From positions 1 to 11,879 of the forward strand of contig JABGPX010000481.1 in the NCBI GenBank assembly GCA_018644745.1: DNA of 11,879 nt. Direction: 5' to 3'. The DNA comes from Spirochaetales bacterium (GTDB taxonomy: Bacteria; Spirochaetota; Spirochaetia; ARS1246). Of the stretch, positions 1 to 7,031 are shown piece by piece. Below the pieces are notes generated by a model. That model saw only the letters and a list, made by a program, of their open reading frames with translations. It had not been told where the DNA came from and did not search any database. The first letter of the stretch is position 1. Each line of letters opens with the position of its first letter. Made by a program: the position numbers and the translations under genes.

Positions 1-970
1 AGATATCGAGAAACCAGCCGGTGGTTTCGTAGCGTTCACACGCTGAGTAGCCCCAGCTGCCGCGGTTCCAGATAAAACACCCTTCCCACCATCCCTCGGG
101 TTTTTTCTTGGGTATCCGGTTTTCCGGGGTAGCGAAATCGACCGTGCCGTGGAGCCGCGGATTGATAAGGATTCCAGGCTGGGCCGATCTGATTTCATCG
201 ACAGTAACCGGCATGAGTGTTTCAAAGGGGTTACCGTCGAACCACACAATATCGATTTTGCCGTAGTTACTGAGCAGTTCGAGGATTTGGCCGCGTACAT
301 ACCGTGCGAACTCGATCTCTTTCTCTTTCGGCATCTTCTCAACCGGCCCGCGGACCCGCCAGTTTTCGTCCCAGGTTTCCTGGGGAACCAGTGAATAGGC
401 ATCCGGATGTTTCTTTGCCCAATCTTCCGGCCAGAATCTGCTCCGGTAGTTGAAACTCATGTAATTACGGCACCAGCGCCAGTCCGGAGGCGAGTAGTAG
501 AATCCCACTTTCATTCCTGTGTTTCGGCATGCGGTTACATACTCTTCCACAAGATCCCTTCCGGCTATGAAATTTTTTGTATTAAAATCACCATATGCGC
601 TGGGCCAGAGAGCAAAGCCTTCGTGATGCCGGGTTGTGAGTACCGCGTATGTGAATCCCGCTTTTTTCGCCGCCGCCAGCCAATGCTCCGGTTTATACCG
701 ATCCGGAGAAAATTTTTCAGCAAGCTTCCAATAGTCTGTAGGTTTCATCTTATTTGTGTTGTACATTTCACCGTCATAAGGCGTATTGGCCATCATTCCC
801 CAGGAGAGATCCATATTCCCTCCCACACTCGATAAGCCCCAGTGGAGGAAGAGACCGAGCCCCGCTTCGGGAAACCATAAAGCGCCGGGATGAGTAGTTC
901 GGGAGTAATTGCCCTCGGCTTCGTCTATTCCAATGATGTCATGCTGAGCACCTGCTGATTGGTCTGACAT
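1..970 (-). CDS. GH29 alpha-L-fucosidase, C-terminal part missing at window edge
   Basis: Family 29 glycoside hydrolases release terminal alpha-L-fucose with retention of configuration. I translated 323 uninterrupted codons from ATG at 970, preceded by a strong ribosome site (AAGGAAGGAG, 6 bases away). Seen in order: HWG (43-45) near the N-terminus, TYAVLTTRHHEGFALW (107-122), the usual strand-3/4 signature with HHEGF where many relatives have HHDGF, GFYYSPPDW (156-164), KIDIVWFDG (238-246) with D245 as the expected nucleophile, and WWEGC (294-298) followed by SWGY (305-308), the family signature region. Typical members have about 420-500 residues, so roughly the last quarter to third lies outside the window, including any C-terminal beta-sandwich domain. 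There is no signal peptide, so the protein should be cytoplasmic and act on imported fucosides. It is divergent from the oxygenase gene at 1097. The family call is firm; the exact substrate is not. Confidence 0.93.
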   Translation of the reverse strand, partial: MSDQSAGAQHDIIGIDEAEGNYSRTTHPGALWFPEAGLGLFLHWGLSSVGGNMDLSWGMMANTPYDGEMYNTNKMKPTDYWKLAEKFSPDRYKPEHWLAAAKKAGFTYAVLTTRHHEGFALWPSAYGDFNTKNFIAGRDLVEEYVTACRNTGMKVGFYYSPPDWRWCRNYMSFNYRSRFWPEDWAKKHPDAYSLVPQETWDENWRVRGPVEKMPKEKEIEFARYVRGQILELLSNYGKIDIVWFDGNPFETLMPVTVDEIRSAQPGILINPRLHGTVDFATPENRIPKKKPEGWWEGCFIWNRGSWGYSACERYETTGWFLDI

Positions 971-1007
971 TGAATTCTCCTTCCTTGCGCCGGGAATTTT
1001 AACGACA

Positions 1008-1015
1008 ATTATAAT
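1008..1015. promoter_or_regulatory. Palindromic ATTATAAT: overlapping -10 boxes for divergent genes
   Basis: The 8-base palindrome ATTATAAT contains a perfect TATAAT on each strand (plus 1010-1015, minus 1013-1008). It lies between the fucosidase start at 970 and the oxygenase start at 1097, so it could serve both. On the plus strand the only upstream -35 candidate is TTGCGC (985-990) with a long 19-base spacer; on the minus strand no good -35 is visible. Transcription would leave leaders of about 75 bases (oxygenase) and 30 bases (fucosidase). The weak -35 boxes would fit activator-dependent promoters, but that is inference. Confidence 0.4.
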
Positions 1016-1066
1016 AGACCAAAAGGCTTCCCGATATCCTACAAAAATAGTTATCTTTAGCTCCAA

Positions 1067-1080
1067 TTTGATATATCAAA
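1067..1080. promoter_or_regulatory. 14-base perfect palindrome, possible operator
   Basis: TTTGATATATCAAA reads the same on both strands. It sits 6 bases upstream of the ribosome site and 16 bases upstream of the oxygenase start codon at 1097, downstream of the putative -10 at 1010. Its symmetry and position fit a roadblock-type repressor site or a dimeric regulator site in the leader. AT-rich sequence makes short palindromes more likely by chance, so this is tentative. Confidence 0.4.
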
Positions 1081-1096
1081 ATTTATGGAGGATCGA

Positions 1097-1825
1097 ATGT
1101 CGATACATGATGAAAATAAAACAACTTTTGAGGCCGACGGCTTTGTAGTAGTTCGAAATTTGATGAATGAATCAGTTTTGGCGCAGATCAGCGAGGAACT
1201 CGAGGAGCTGAAAGCCAAAGTCGAATCGCGAGAGTATCGCGGCAATCATATGTTTGATGACGATGTCGTCGCCAGAGCAATTTTTAATCCATATGATTTC
1301 AGCCCAGCATATCGTGAGTTCATAGATACGCCAGAAGTAATCGGCCTCGTACGAGAGCTGCTCGGAACACCGGTGCGGCTTGATCACACTAAACTCATGT
1401 GCAAACCTGCTGGAAAAGGCTCGGTGGTTCATCCTCATCAGGACTATTATTACTGGCAGGACAAAAACCCGAATCAATTGGCTATGTTCATAGCGATCGA
1501 CCCGTGTACTGAAGAAAATGGCTGTCTGCGGCTATTTCCGGGATCACACAAGGAAGGATTGCGGGCTCACACAAAAAAGTTCCACGATATCACCGGAGAG
1601 CGCCATTGGGTTTGCGAGCTTGAGGCGAAATACCTTGAAAAGGAAACTCTATTCACCGCTAAACCGGGAGACGCCTGCCTTTTCAGCTCTCTTGTGGCGC
1701 ATCGTTCGGATCCGAACACTTCTTCACTGAATCGACGCTGCGTTGTGGCGGAATTTGATGAGCTCGGAAATCTTGAAGAGAATCCCGGCTGGGGATCTCC
1801 GATTCCTCCTAAATCCTGGTCATAA
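1097..1825 (+). CDS. PhyH-family 2-oxoglutarate/Fe(II)-dependent oxygenase
   Basis: Members hydroxylate an unactivated carbon using O2, Fe(II) and 2-oxoglutarate. The protein has 242 residues and a double-stranded beta-helix motif set: H114-Q-D116 (within VHPHQDYYYW) and distal H202 as the iron triad, and R213 eleven residues after H202 for the 2-oxoglutarate carboxylate, within the usual H-x-S-x-x-N-x-S-x-x-x-R pattern (H202, S204, N207, S209, R213). Human PAHX has the same H-to-R spacing. ENGCLRLFPGSHKEG (140-154) is also typical. I chose ATG 1097 over ATG 1085 because GGAGGA (1087-1092) lies 4 bases before 1097 and overlaps the upstream ATG. It is first in a run with the phosphatase-like gene (20-base gap). 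Substrate unknown: the family includes enzymes acting on lipids, ectoine, alkaloids, phosphonates and secondary metabolites, and nothing here decides. No signal peptide. Confidence 0.9.
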   Translation: MSIHDENKTTFEADGFVVVRNLMNESVLAQISEELEELKAKVESREYRGNHMFDDDVVARAIFNPYDFSPAYREFIDTPEVIGLVRELLGTPVRLDHTKLMCKPAGKGSVVHPHQDYYYWQDKNPNQLAMFIAIDPCTEENGCLRLFPGSHKEGLRAHTKKFHDITGERHWVCELEAKYLEKETLFTAKPGDACLFSSLVAHRSDPNTSSLNRRCVVAEFDELGNLEENPGWGSPIPPKSWS

Positions 1826-1845
1826 TCAAAAGTTGGCGGGGAAAT

Positions 1846-2295
1846 ATGGCAATAAAAAACTTTGCAGCTTTTAGTGAGATGATCGGAACAGGCGGTCAGC
1901 CGACCGATGAGGATTTACAAACTGCCGCGGAAGATGGCTATCAGGAAATAATCAATCTCGCGACCTACGACAAAGATCCCGATATGGCTAAGCGTGAGGA
2001 AAAGGCCGCGGTCGAGTTGGGAATGGGCTACCACTCGATCCCTGTTGTATGGGATAATCCTCTCAGGACCGATTTTGATGAGTTTGCAGCCTGCATGCGA
2101 TCGCTTCGCGGAAAGAAAGTGTTGGTACATTGTGCCGCGAATTACCGCGCGACTGCCTTCGCGGCTCTCTATGGAATTGTCGATCAAGGATTGTCCGAAG
2201 ACAAGGCGGATGAGTTTATTCGATCTATTTGGAATCCCGCGAAGTTTCCAGAGTGGGATCGACTGATTTCCGAAATAAAGAGCAGCGTAGAATGA
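1846..2295 (+). CDS. Small tyrosine-phosphatase-like protein with C-x4-R loop
   Basis: The protein has 149 residues and resembles the small dual-specificity-phosphatase-like family related to DUF442/BLH phosphatases. Seen: IGTGGQPTDEDL (13-24), matching the typical N-terminal SGQPT segment; EIINLAT (34-40) as the core strand; IPVVWDNP (65-72), where the general acid loop is expected (D70 candidate); and VLVHCAANYRATAF (92-105), the nucleotide-loop region. Classical phosphatases have H-C-x5-R; here C96 and R101 are separated by only four residues (AANY). I checked the codons and see no frameshift. Proteins with HCAANxR-like loops occur as a subfamily, as far as I recall, so this is a variant lineage rather than a sequencing error. 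Catalytic activity cannot be assumed. It is 20 bases after the oxygenase stop with a G-rich ribosome site, so probably co-transcribed. It is soluble, with no membrane segment. Confidence 0.72.
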   Translation: MAIKNFAAFSEMIGTGGQPTDEDLQTAAEDGYQEIINLATYDKDPDMAKREEKAAVELGMGYHSIPVVWDNPLRTDFDEFAACMRSLRGKKVLVHCAANYRATAFAALYGIVDQGLSEDKADEFIRSIWNPAKFPEWDRLISEIKSSVE

Positions 2296-2338
2296 GTTAG
2301 TCTGGCTGGAGCACGGCCGTAATTTGAAAGGAGCTGAA

Positions 2339-3868
2339 ATGAAAAGATTGAACTTGATATCGCTGCCGTTGCTTCTTATCTTGACACTGCCTCTTTGGAG
2401 TGACGACGGTTCCTGGGCTGCGACAAGCTTGATTATAGAAGGGGCGCTCTATATACAGGATGAGCACCCTTTTATAGAACTAGAGAAAGAGTTTCTTATT
2501 TTCGAAGGTTTCGATTCGCAAAAAACACAAGCCGTTTTTTTCTTTAAAAACTCATCGGATAATGGAACAGAGATAGAAGCGGGATTCCCCGTACTCGCTG
2601 AGATAGAGCTTGTGATCGACGAAGATAAGGACCGTTTTTATATCGGCCAGGGTCAATACGGTGATGAGGGCGGAAGCCTTGATATCGCGAAAGCCGCATT
2701 TGGGCCAAAGTTAAAGAATGACAAGGATCTCAATGATGACGACTATTGGGACATGTCGCCTTATTATATCAATATTGATGAGTCTTCCGGTAGAACCAGA
2801 GTAGACAGAAAAGACTTTTACGATATTTTTAATTTTCAAATAGAAGAAAACGGCGATGAGATATTTTGGGATTATGTTGTTATTGAGACGGAGATCAATC
2901 GAGAGAAGTATTCCTCAACGGCGAGAATTACCTTCCATTTCCACCACGTGCTTCAATTCAGCGCGAGGGCAGTCTCCGAAGTTTCTATTTCGTATTATTC
3001 AAACCTGCTAACCGGCGAGAGTAACAACGGATTCGCGTTTGAGCGATATTATAACTGGCGGTATTTCCTCGGTACCGGAGCAACATGGAAAAATCCAATT
3101 GGGGTTCTCTATCTCATCATGCCGGCTGAGCTTTACCCTGAATTACCCCCGGACTTTCATCGAGTCGGGGAATATAAAGGAAAGGCACTATTCGTTGCGG
3201 AGAACTATGAACCTGCCAGAAATACCGTATTGTCTGTCGGCCAATCGGAAACATCCGGGCTTACCGAATCCTACTATCGATATATATGGTTCGATGATGC
3301 CCGAAAAGTGGCGCCGCCCGATTCCCCCGCACAGCCATTTGTCCGCGTAAATAATGCGTCTAGCTATTTAAGAGATCAGGTAACCGTGTATACCTCCGAC
3401 GGCGTGATGGAAAAAGCCGGATTTGGACCGATTGCTATGTTCGATGGCGTGGCCGAGACCGCCTGGTGCGAAGGAGTGTCAGGCGACGGAATAGGGGAGT
3501 GGGTGGAGTTCAGTTTGATTGAGGACACTGAGGGCTTGATATTTCACAATGGATTCAACATGTCCCTTGTGGAGATCCGCGAGAAAAATATTCATACCTA
3601 TTACGAAAAAAATAATAGAGTAAAATCTTTGCGGATTTCATCTCTCGAAGGGCCGGATGAATACCAAATTAACCTCGATGATACGAAAGAACCTCAGCTC
3701 TTCGATGATATCCTCCTAAAAAGCGGATCCTATCGACTTACTATTCTTGATGTATACGCCGGTACCCGATGGGCGGACACCTTAATAGGTGAACTCAAAT
3801 TCTTTCCGTTCAGCCGCGGAGTGGCGGATGTTATAGAAAGGGAACCAGAGCTTCCACGGTTTTTCTAG
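2339..3868 (+). CDS. Exported protein with C-terminal NADase-type glycan-binding domain
   Basis: The protein has 509 residues. I chose ATG 2339 because AAAGGAG (2327-2333) lies 5 bases upstream; the TTG at 2324 would place that site inside the gene. A signal peptide is clear: KR at 2-3, hydrophobic stretch about 5-20, probable cleavage after SWA (25-27). Residues about 30-330 form a beta-rich region I cannot assign; an early stretch (FLIFEGF, then VFFFKNSSDNGTEIEAGFPV, 66-85) resembles exported proteins of the DUF4424 type, only loosely. Residues about 338-490 match the NADase-type glycan-binding, discoidin-like domain common in spirochaetes: FDGVAETAWCEG (368-379), GIGEWVEF (384-391), HNGF (403-406), NNRVK (425-429), RWADTLIGELKF (477-488). 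It probably acts in the periplasm or at the cell surface. There is no NADase catalytic domain; the name refers only to the domain's origin. It follows the phosphatase-like gene by 43 bases. Confidence 0.75.
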   Translation: MKRLNLISLPLLLILTLPLWSDDGSWAATSLIIEGALYIQDEHPFIELEKEFLIFEGFDSQKTQAVFFFKNSSDNGTEIEAGFPVLAEIELVIDEDKDRFYIGQGQYGDEGGSLDIAKAAFGPKLKNDKDLNDDDYWDMSPYYINIDESSGRTRVDRKDFYDIFNFQIEENGDEIFWDYVVIETEINREKYSSTARITFHFHHVLQFSARAVSEVSISYYSNLLTGESNNGFAFERYYNWRYFLGTGATWKNPIGVLYLIMPAELYPELPPDFHRVGEYKGKALFVAENYEPARNTVLSVGQSETSGLTESYYRYIWFDDARKVAPPDSPAQPFVRVNNASSYLRDQVTVYTSDGVMEKAGFGPIAMFDGVAETAWCEGVSGDGIGEWVEFSLIEDTEGLIFHNGFNMSLVEIREKNIHTYYEKNNRVKSLRISSLEGPDEYQINLDDTKEPQLFDDILLKSGSYRLTILDVYAGTRWADTLIGELKFFPFSRGVADVIEREPELPRFF

Positions 3869-3873
3869 AATTG

Positions 3874-4242
3874 ATGAAACTAATAACTTCGCCGGAAAGC
3901 CTGACAATTGATCTTGAAGGGCCGGAAATATTATTTGCTCTTCGTCAAAATGTATTCGTACGAAAGCTGGATATCGCGAATATCAGCTTCCATGCCAGGT
4001 TTCAGGATTGGGACAAAATGGAACTCCGGCTTCCCGGTTCCTATATGCCTGGAGTACTTCTGGCCGGATCTTATTTCACCGGCAAAGGGTGGGATTTTTT
4101 TTATTTAAAAAAACCTCGCGGGTTATTCAATCCATACTGCACTGATGTCCTTGTAATTGAAACCCTGATCTCGAAGTTTAAGCGCATCGCGGTGAGCTCC
4201 AATGCCCAGGACGCTTCCCGGGTGATAGCCTGGGGGCGATAA
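3874..4242 (+). CDS. Small conserved protein, possibly PH-like fold
   Basis: The protein has 122 residues, with no signal peptide or membrane segment. ATG 3874 begins 5 bases after the preceding stop (3866-3868); a TTG at 3871 is in frame but less likely. No ribosome site is visible, so translational coupling to the glycan-binding-domain gene is probable. The pattern of short alternating strands, with ITSPESLTIDLEG (4-16), ALRQNVFVRKLDIANISF (23-40), RLPGSYMPGVLLAGSYF (52-68) and VLVIETLISKFKRIAVS (93-109), recalls small bacterial proteins with a pleckstrin-homology-like beta barrel, where a conserved R-x-PG motif precedes a G-x-Y/F strand. That likeness is from memory and not proven; role unknown. 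It is the last gene of the plus-strand run, ending 19 bases from the convergent peptidase gene. Confidence 0.65.
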   Translation: MKLITSPESLTIDLEGPEILFALRQNVFVRKLDIANISFHARFQDWDKMELRLPGSYMPGVLLAGSYFTGKGWDFFYLKKPRGLFNPYCTDVLVIETLISKFKRIAVSSNAQDASRVIAWGR

Positions 4243-4261
4243 GTGGCGTCTCTCATCGGAC

Positions 4262-6928
4262 CTACTGGGACATAATTAGAAAAGCTGAGGTAGTGTCTTC
4301 TTCAGCGACTCCATCTACGACGCTGCTGAATCTAAGTATCGCGGAAATTGTGGATTTAATATCTATCCCAAATGATGCTAATGGCAGCCGAATCTCAAAC
4401 GCTTCTGATGCCATGTATTGAATTCCCGTCAGGTCCATGTCCAAGCGTTCCCACGGCTGCTTTCTGTAGACAGACGGATCAGTATCGTGGAGGAAAATTG
4501 AATAGTCGATGTTCGAGTTTCCAATTAGGTCTAGGTCTATCCTATAATCAAGAGCTGGCGAATCGATTTCGTCCGGCGCGGGAGCCGGGGAAGCGGTTTC
4601 GACAAGAAGATACAGATAATCAGTGTCCATGTTCCCATACACATCAATAATATCTGCCGCGTCATCAACGGATGCGTCCCCTTGTGTGTCCGAATGCACA
4701 AGACTTGTATCAAGCCAATCCCATCCCCGGCCGTCTATAAGAGGCTGTTCTGGAACCGGGGCGCTTACAGTAAGAATCCGGATTGCGATATCCGGTGATA
4801 GTTTATTGAAAGCAATCTGAAAAACCCCGTTGTCGCCGCTGAGGAATTCGTAGAAATCGATACCGTACTCAAACAGCTCTACATCAAAAGCAACCGGGGA
4901 CGGTGCCTCGGGAAATATGGTATAGCTGTGAACAGCGGGGCCGTGCAGCTGGTATGTGACGTACCTGGTATCGCCGTGAATTGTATTTCCGGATCGCAAA
5001 TCAATTCCTTGGTCGTTATCGTATAACGGCGGAGCTCCCGGAGGGTAGGAATAGATGCCGTCCACGTCATTGACATAGTGGGCGGACCAGGCGTCGAGTA
5101 CGAGACTTTGATACCCCAGATGGTAATCATTAGCGCTGAGAACCGCCTCAAATGACTCGAGCCCGGTAACCGACGACAGCATGAGGTCGGCAATAATCGG
5201 GGTACCGAATCGTCTCACCATATAACTCATTATCACATAAGCCGCGGAATACCCCTGGCCGATGGAATAATGAGGCGTTTTGTCCCAGTATATGTATGAT
5301 AGAATAGGATCGGTTTGGGCCTCCCGAAGCCGGTATAGATCCGGGCCTGAACCTGTCAAATCTTCCGCGACAATCGAAAGCCCTTCGTTGATAAATGAAG
5401 TCTCGTAGGCATGTGCGTGAAGCCGCAGCCTTTGGTTATATTCGACCAAATGCTGGAACTCATGGGCCGCCGTGCTTATACGGTTGATGTTGTCGTCTAT
5501 ACTCGAGGTGTCGATGAATATTTCAAACATTTCTTTTTCATTGGAACGTCTGCCCCACCATATTTGCGCATCTTCATCCAAGTATTCATTTACCGAGCGA
5601 AAAACTCCTCCCGGCGGATTGGCTGTGAATGAATTGAGCAGGATGAATATCCTGGTGTCACCGTCGATACCTCCAAGGTCCTCCGGAACAGCAGGATCGC
5701 CGCCCCACTCATGTCCGTATAAACTCGTAATTCTTTCGTAAACATCAACATCGAAAGCGCTGCCTAGAGCGGAGGCATATGTGTCCGCTCCCGAATGGCT
5801 TGCCGTAGGATCGGTCATTACGATATAACAATAGGCTCCCTTGTATTTTACGATTGTGCTAACAGCCTGATAATCTTTCTGGGAGTAGTCGTTCTCGAGC
5901 CAGAATGGCACAATATCGCCGACTTCGTAAGGGCTTGCTGTGTCCTTTAGCTGGAATGTACCGCTCCTTCTGAGGTATGATAGCGGCAGTTCGGCATTGT
6001 TAGGCACTTCAATCCGGTCGGGCAGTTCAGTGATACTTTGATTTGAATCCGCTGTGGATGTAGTTTGGCTGGCGAGCGCGGTGACCTTGACATCTGTTGG
6101 CGCCGGGTCGCCGCTGTACATGATCTCTACTTCAAGTTGGGTGCCCGGAGCGCCTGTTTCTGTTACAAATGGAGTTTCGGAGTTGTAGATTGGGATGAGC
6201 ACCACCCGATCTCCCGAGTTGAGCGAATCAACAACCAAGCTCGCCGAATCAAGGACAAGATCATAGTCATTAATCTCGTAACTAGGAGCTATGTAAGTAT
6301 GCAGAAGGGCGGTTCCTGTATTTATCGAGTCAGTATCCTCAATTATGAAAAGCCCAACCGCCAGGTCGCTTACTTCAAGATCTTGAGCGACCGCGATTGT
6401 TTTGATAGTGGTGGTCGTATCGATGGTGATGGGATGCTCATATGGGGTTGAGGAAACCGTCGGTGATGAGGTATTCACGGTATAATATATCAGTGCACCC
6501 GGGGTTGCCGATCGTAAGGTAACCTGAACCGGCTCGGAATATGCGCCAGGAGCAGGTGAGAAAAGAGGTTTTCCCGCCTCCGAGGCCGGGGCTCCCGAGA
6601 TACTGTATTGCCCGGAAACCGCAACGGAGAGGTTGTCCTCGAAATCCACCGCGATTGCTTTGAGAGTGGTGGTGGATGCAATCGAAATATATCCCTCATA
6701 ACGAAATGCCGAAGTATCCGGCTCCGTTCCGTCAATCGTAAAATAGATTTCTGAGTACTCCGGCGCCGGCGTCATTACAATCTCAACCGGACCGATATAT
6801 TCTCCAGGAGGCGGCTCAAATGTTACAGGCAGCAGAGACTGCCCGGTGGGAACACATGCGCAAAGGACCACACCGAGAATAGCGATAAAAAATGATTTTG
6901 CGCTGTATTTGCGATGGTTACATATCAA
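4262..6928 (-). CDS. M30-like (hyicolysin-type) zinc peptidase lipoprotein with chitobiase-type and CBM9-like modules
   Basis: The protein has 888 residues. It starts at TTG 6928; AGGA lies 8 bases upstream, an in-frame stop occurs six codons earlier, and no ATG is available. The N-terminus is a lipoprotein signal: KR-containing head, hydrophobic 12-23, lipobox LCAC with C25 as the lipidated residue. Two chitobiase/beta-hexosaminidase C-terminal-type repeats follow (about 36-110 and 121-196), each with a YFTIDGTEP/YYTVNTSSP turn and a TTTLKAIAV/TTTIKTIAV strand. After a beta-rich linker, the catalytic region (about 330-620) contains AAHEFQH (487-493), the HExxH zinc site, and INEGLSIVAED (513-523), where E515 should be the third ligand. 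The C-terminus (about 732-885) resembles a CBM9-like sandwich: GDASVDDAADI (750-760), YLYLLVE (771-777), then a dipeptide-rich PAPAPDE loop. It probably acts on proteins or glycoproteins outside the inner membrane. It lies 103 bases downstream of the methyltransferase and is convergent with the gene ending at 4242. Confidence 0.82.
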   Translation of the reverse strand: MICNHRKYSAKSFFIAILGVVLCACVPTGQSLLPVTFEPPPGEYIGPVEIVMTPAPEYSEIYFTIDGTEPDTSAFRYEGYISIASTTTLKAIAVDFEDNLSVAVSGQYSISGAPASEAGKPLFSPAPGAYSEPVQVTLRSATPGALIYYTVNTSSPTVSSTPYEHPITIDTTTTIKTIAVAQDLEVSDLAVGLFIIEDTDSINTGTALLHTYIAPSYEINDYDLVLDSASLVVDSLNSGDRVVLIPIYNSETPFVTETGAPGTQLEVEIMYSGDPAPTDVKVTALASQTTSTADSNQSITELPDRIEVPNNAELPLSYLRRSGTFQLKDTASPYEVGDIVPFWLENDYSQKDYQAVSTIVKYKGAYCYIVMTDPTASHSGADTYASALGSAFDVDVYERITSLYGHEWGGDPAVPEDLGGIDGDTRIFILLNSFTANPPGGVFRSVNEYLDEDAQIWWGRRSNEKEMFEIFIDTSSIDDNINRISTAAHEFQHLVEYNQRLRLHAHAYETSFINEGLSIVAEDLTGSGPDLYRLREAQTDPILSYIYWDKTPHYSIGQGYSAAYVIMSYMVRRFGTPIIADLMLSSVTGLESFEAVLSANDYHLGYQSLVLDAWSAHYVNDVDGIYSYPPGAPPLYDNDQGIDLRSGNTIHGDTRYVTYQLHGPAVHSYTIFPEAPSPVAFDVELFEYGIDFYEFLSGDNGVFQIAFNKLSPDIAIRILTVSAPVPEQPLIDGRGWDWLDTSLVHSDTQGDASVDDAADIIDVYGNMDTDYLYLLVETASPAPAPDEIDSPALDYRIDLDLIGNSNIDYSIFLHDTDPSVYRKQPWERLDMDLTGIQYMASEAFEIRLPLASFGIDIKSTISAILRFSSVVDGVAEEDTTSAFLIMSQ
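6390..6415 (-). repeat. DNA repeat copy within second chitobiase-type module
   Basis: These 26 bases match 6648-6673 at 24 positions (plus-strand ACCGCGATTG, then TTTGA and AGTGGTGGT shared). The offset is 258 bases, exactly 86 codons, and both copies encode the same strand (TTTTIKTIAV here). The high DNA identity in a region where the flanks have diverged points to internal duplication or gene conversion between the modules. Confidence 0.6.
6648..6673 (-). repeat. DNA repeat copy within first chitobiase-type module
   Basis: This is the partner of 6390-6415 (24 of 26 bases identical), encoding STTTLKAIAV in the first module of the lipoprotein peptidase. The spacing of 86 codons equals the module period. 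Confidence 0.6.
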
Positions 6929-7031
6929 ATGATAGATCCTAAATTAGATGGTATTGGCTTTAGTGGAAATGATCCACGTTATCCGAAATATCTTACGCTG
7001 AAAAAGGACATGACCGGTTGGCGTACCTAGC

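Noticed and set aside
149..835. Plus-strand open frames across the fucosidase region
   Set aside because: The minus strand carries a continuous GH29 reading frame with all family motifs; the forward frames have no recognisable domains and are shadows.
1085..1096. Upstream ATG at 1085 as oxygenase start
   Set aside because: The best ribosome site (GGAGGA, 1087-1092) overlaps this ATG and is well spaced for ATG 1097.
2324..2338. TTG at 2324 as start of the exported protein
   Set aside because: It would put the ribosome site inside the gene and add five residues before an already complete signal peptide; ATG 2339 fits better.
2720..2755. Acidic run in the exported protein (N127-D138) as an EF-hand-type calcium loop
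   Set aside because: The D-x-D-x-N start is suggestive, but the conserved Gly and the Glu at position 12 are missing (M139 there).
4243..4261. Bidirectional terminator between convergent genes
   Set aside because: The 19-base gap shows no hairpin with a T-run on either strand.
6929..7031. Separate promoter for the lipoprotein peptidase
   Set aside because: I found no acceptable -35/-10 pair in the 103-base gap; transcription may read through from the methyltransferase, or the promoter is not sigma70-like.
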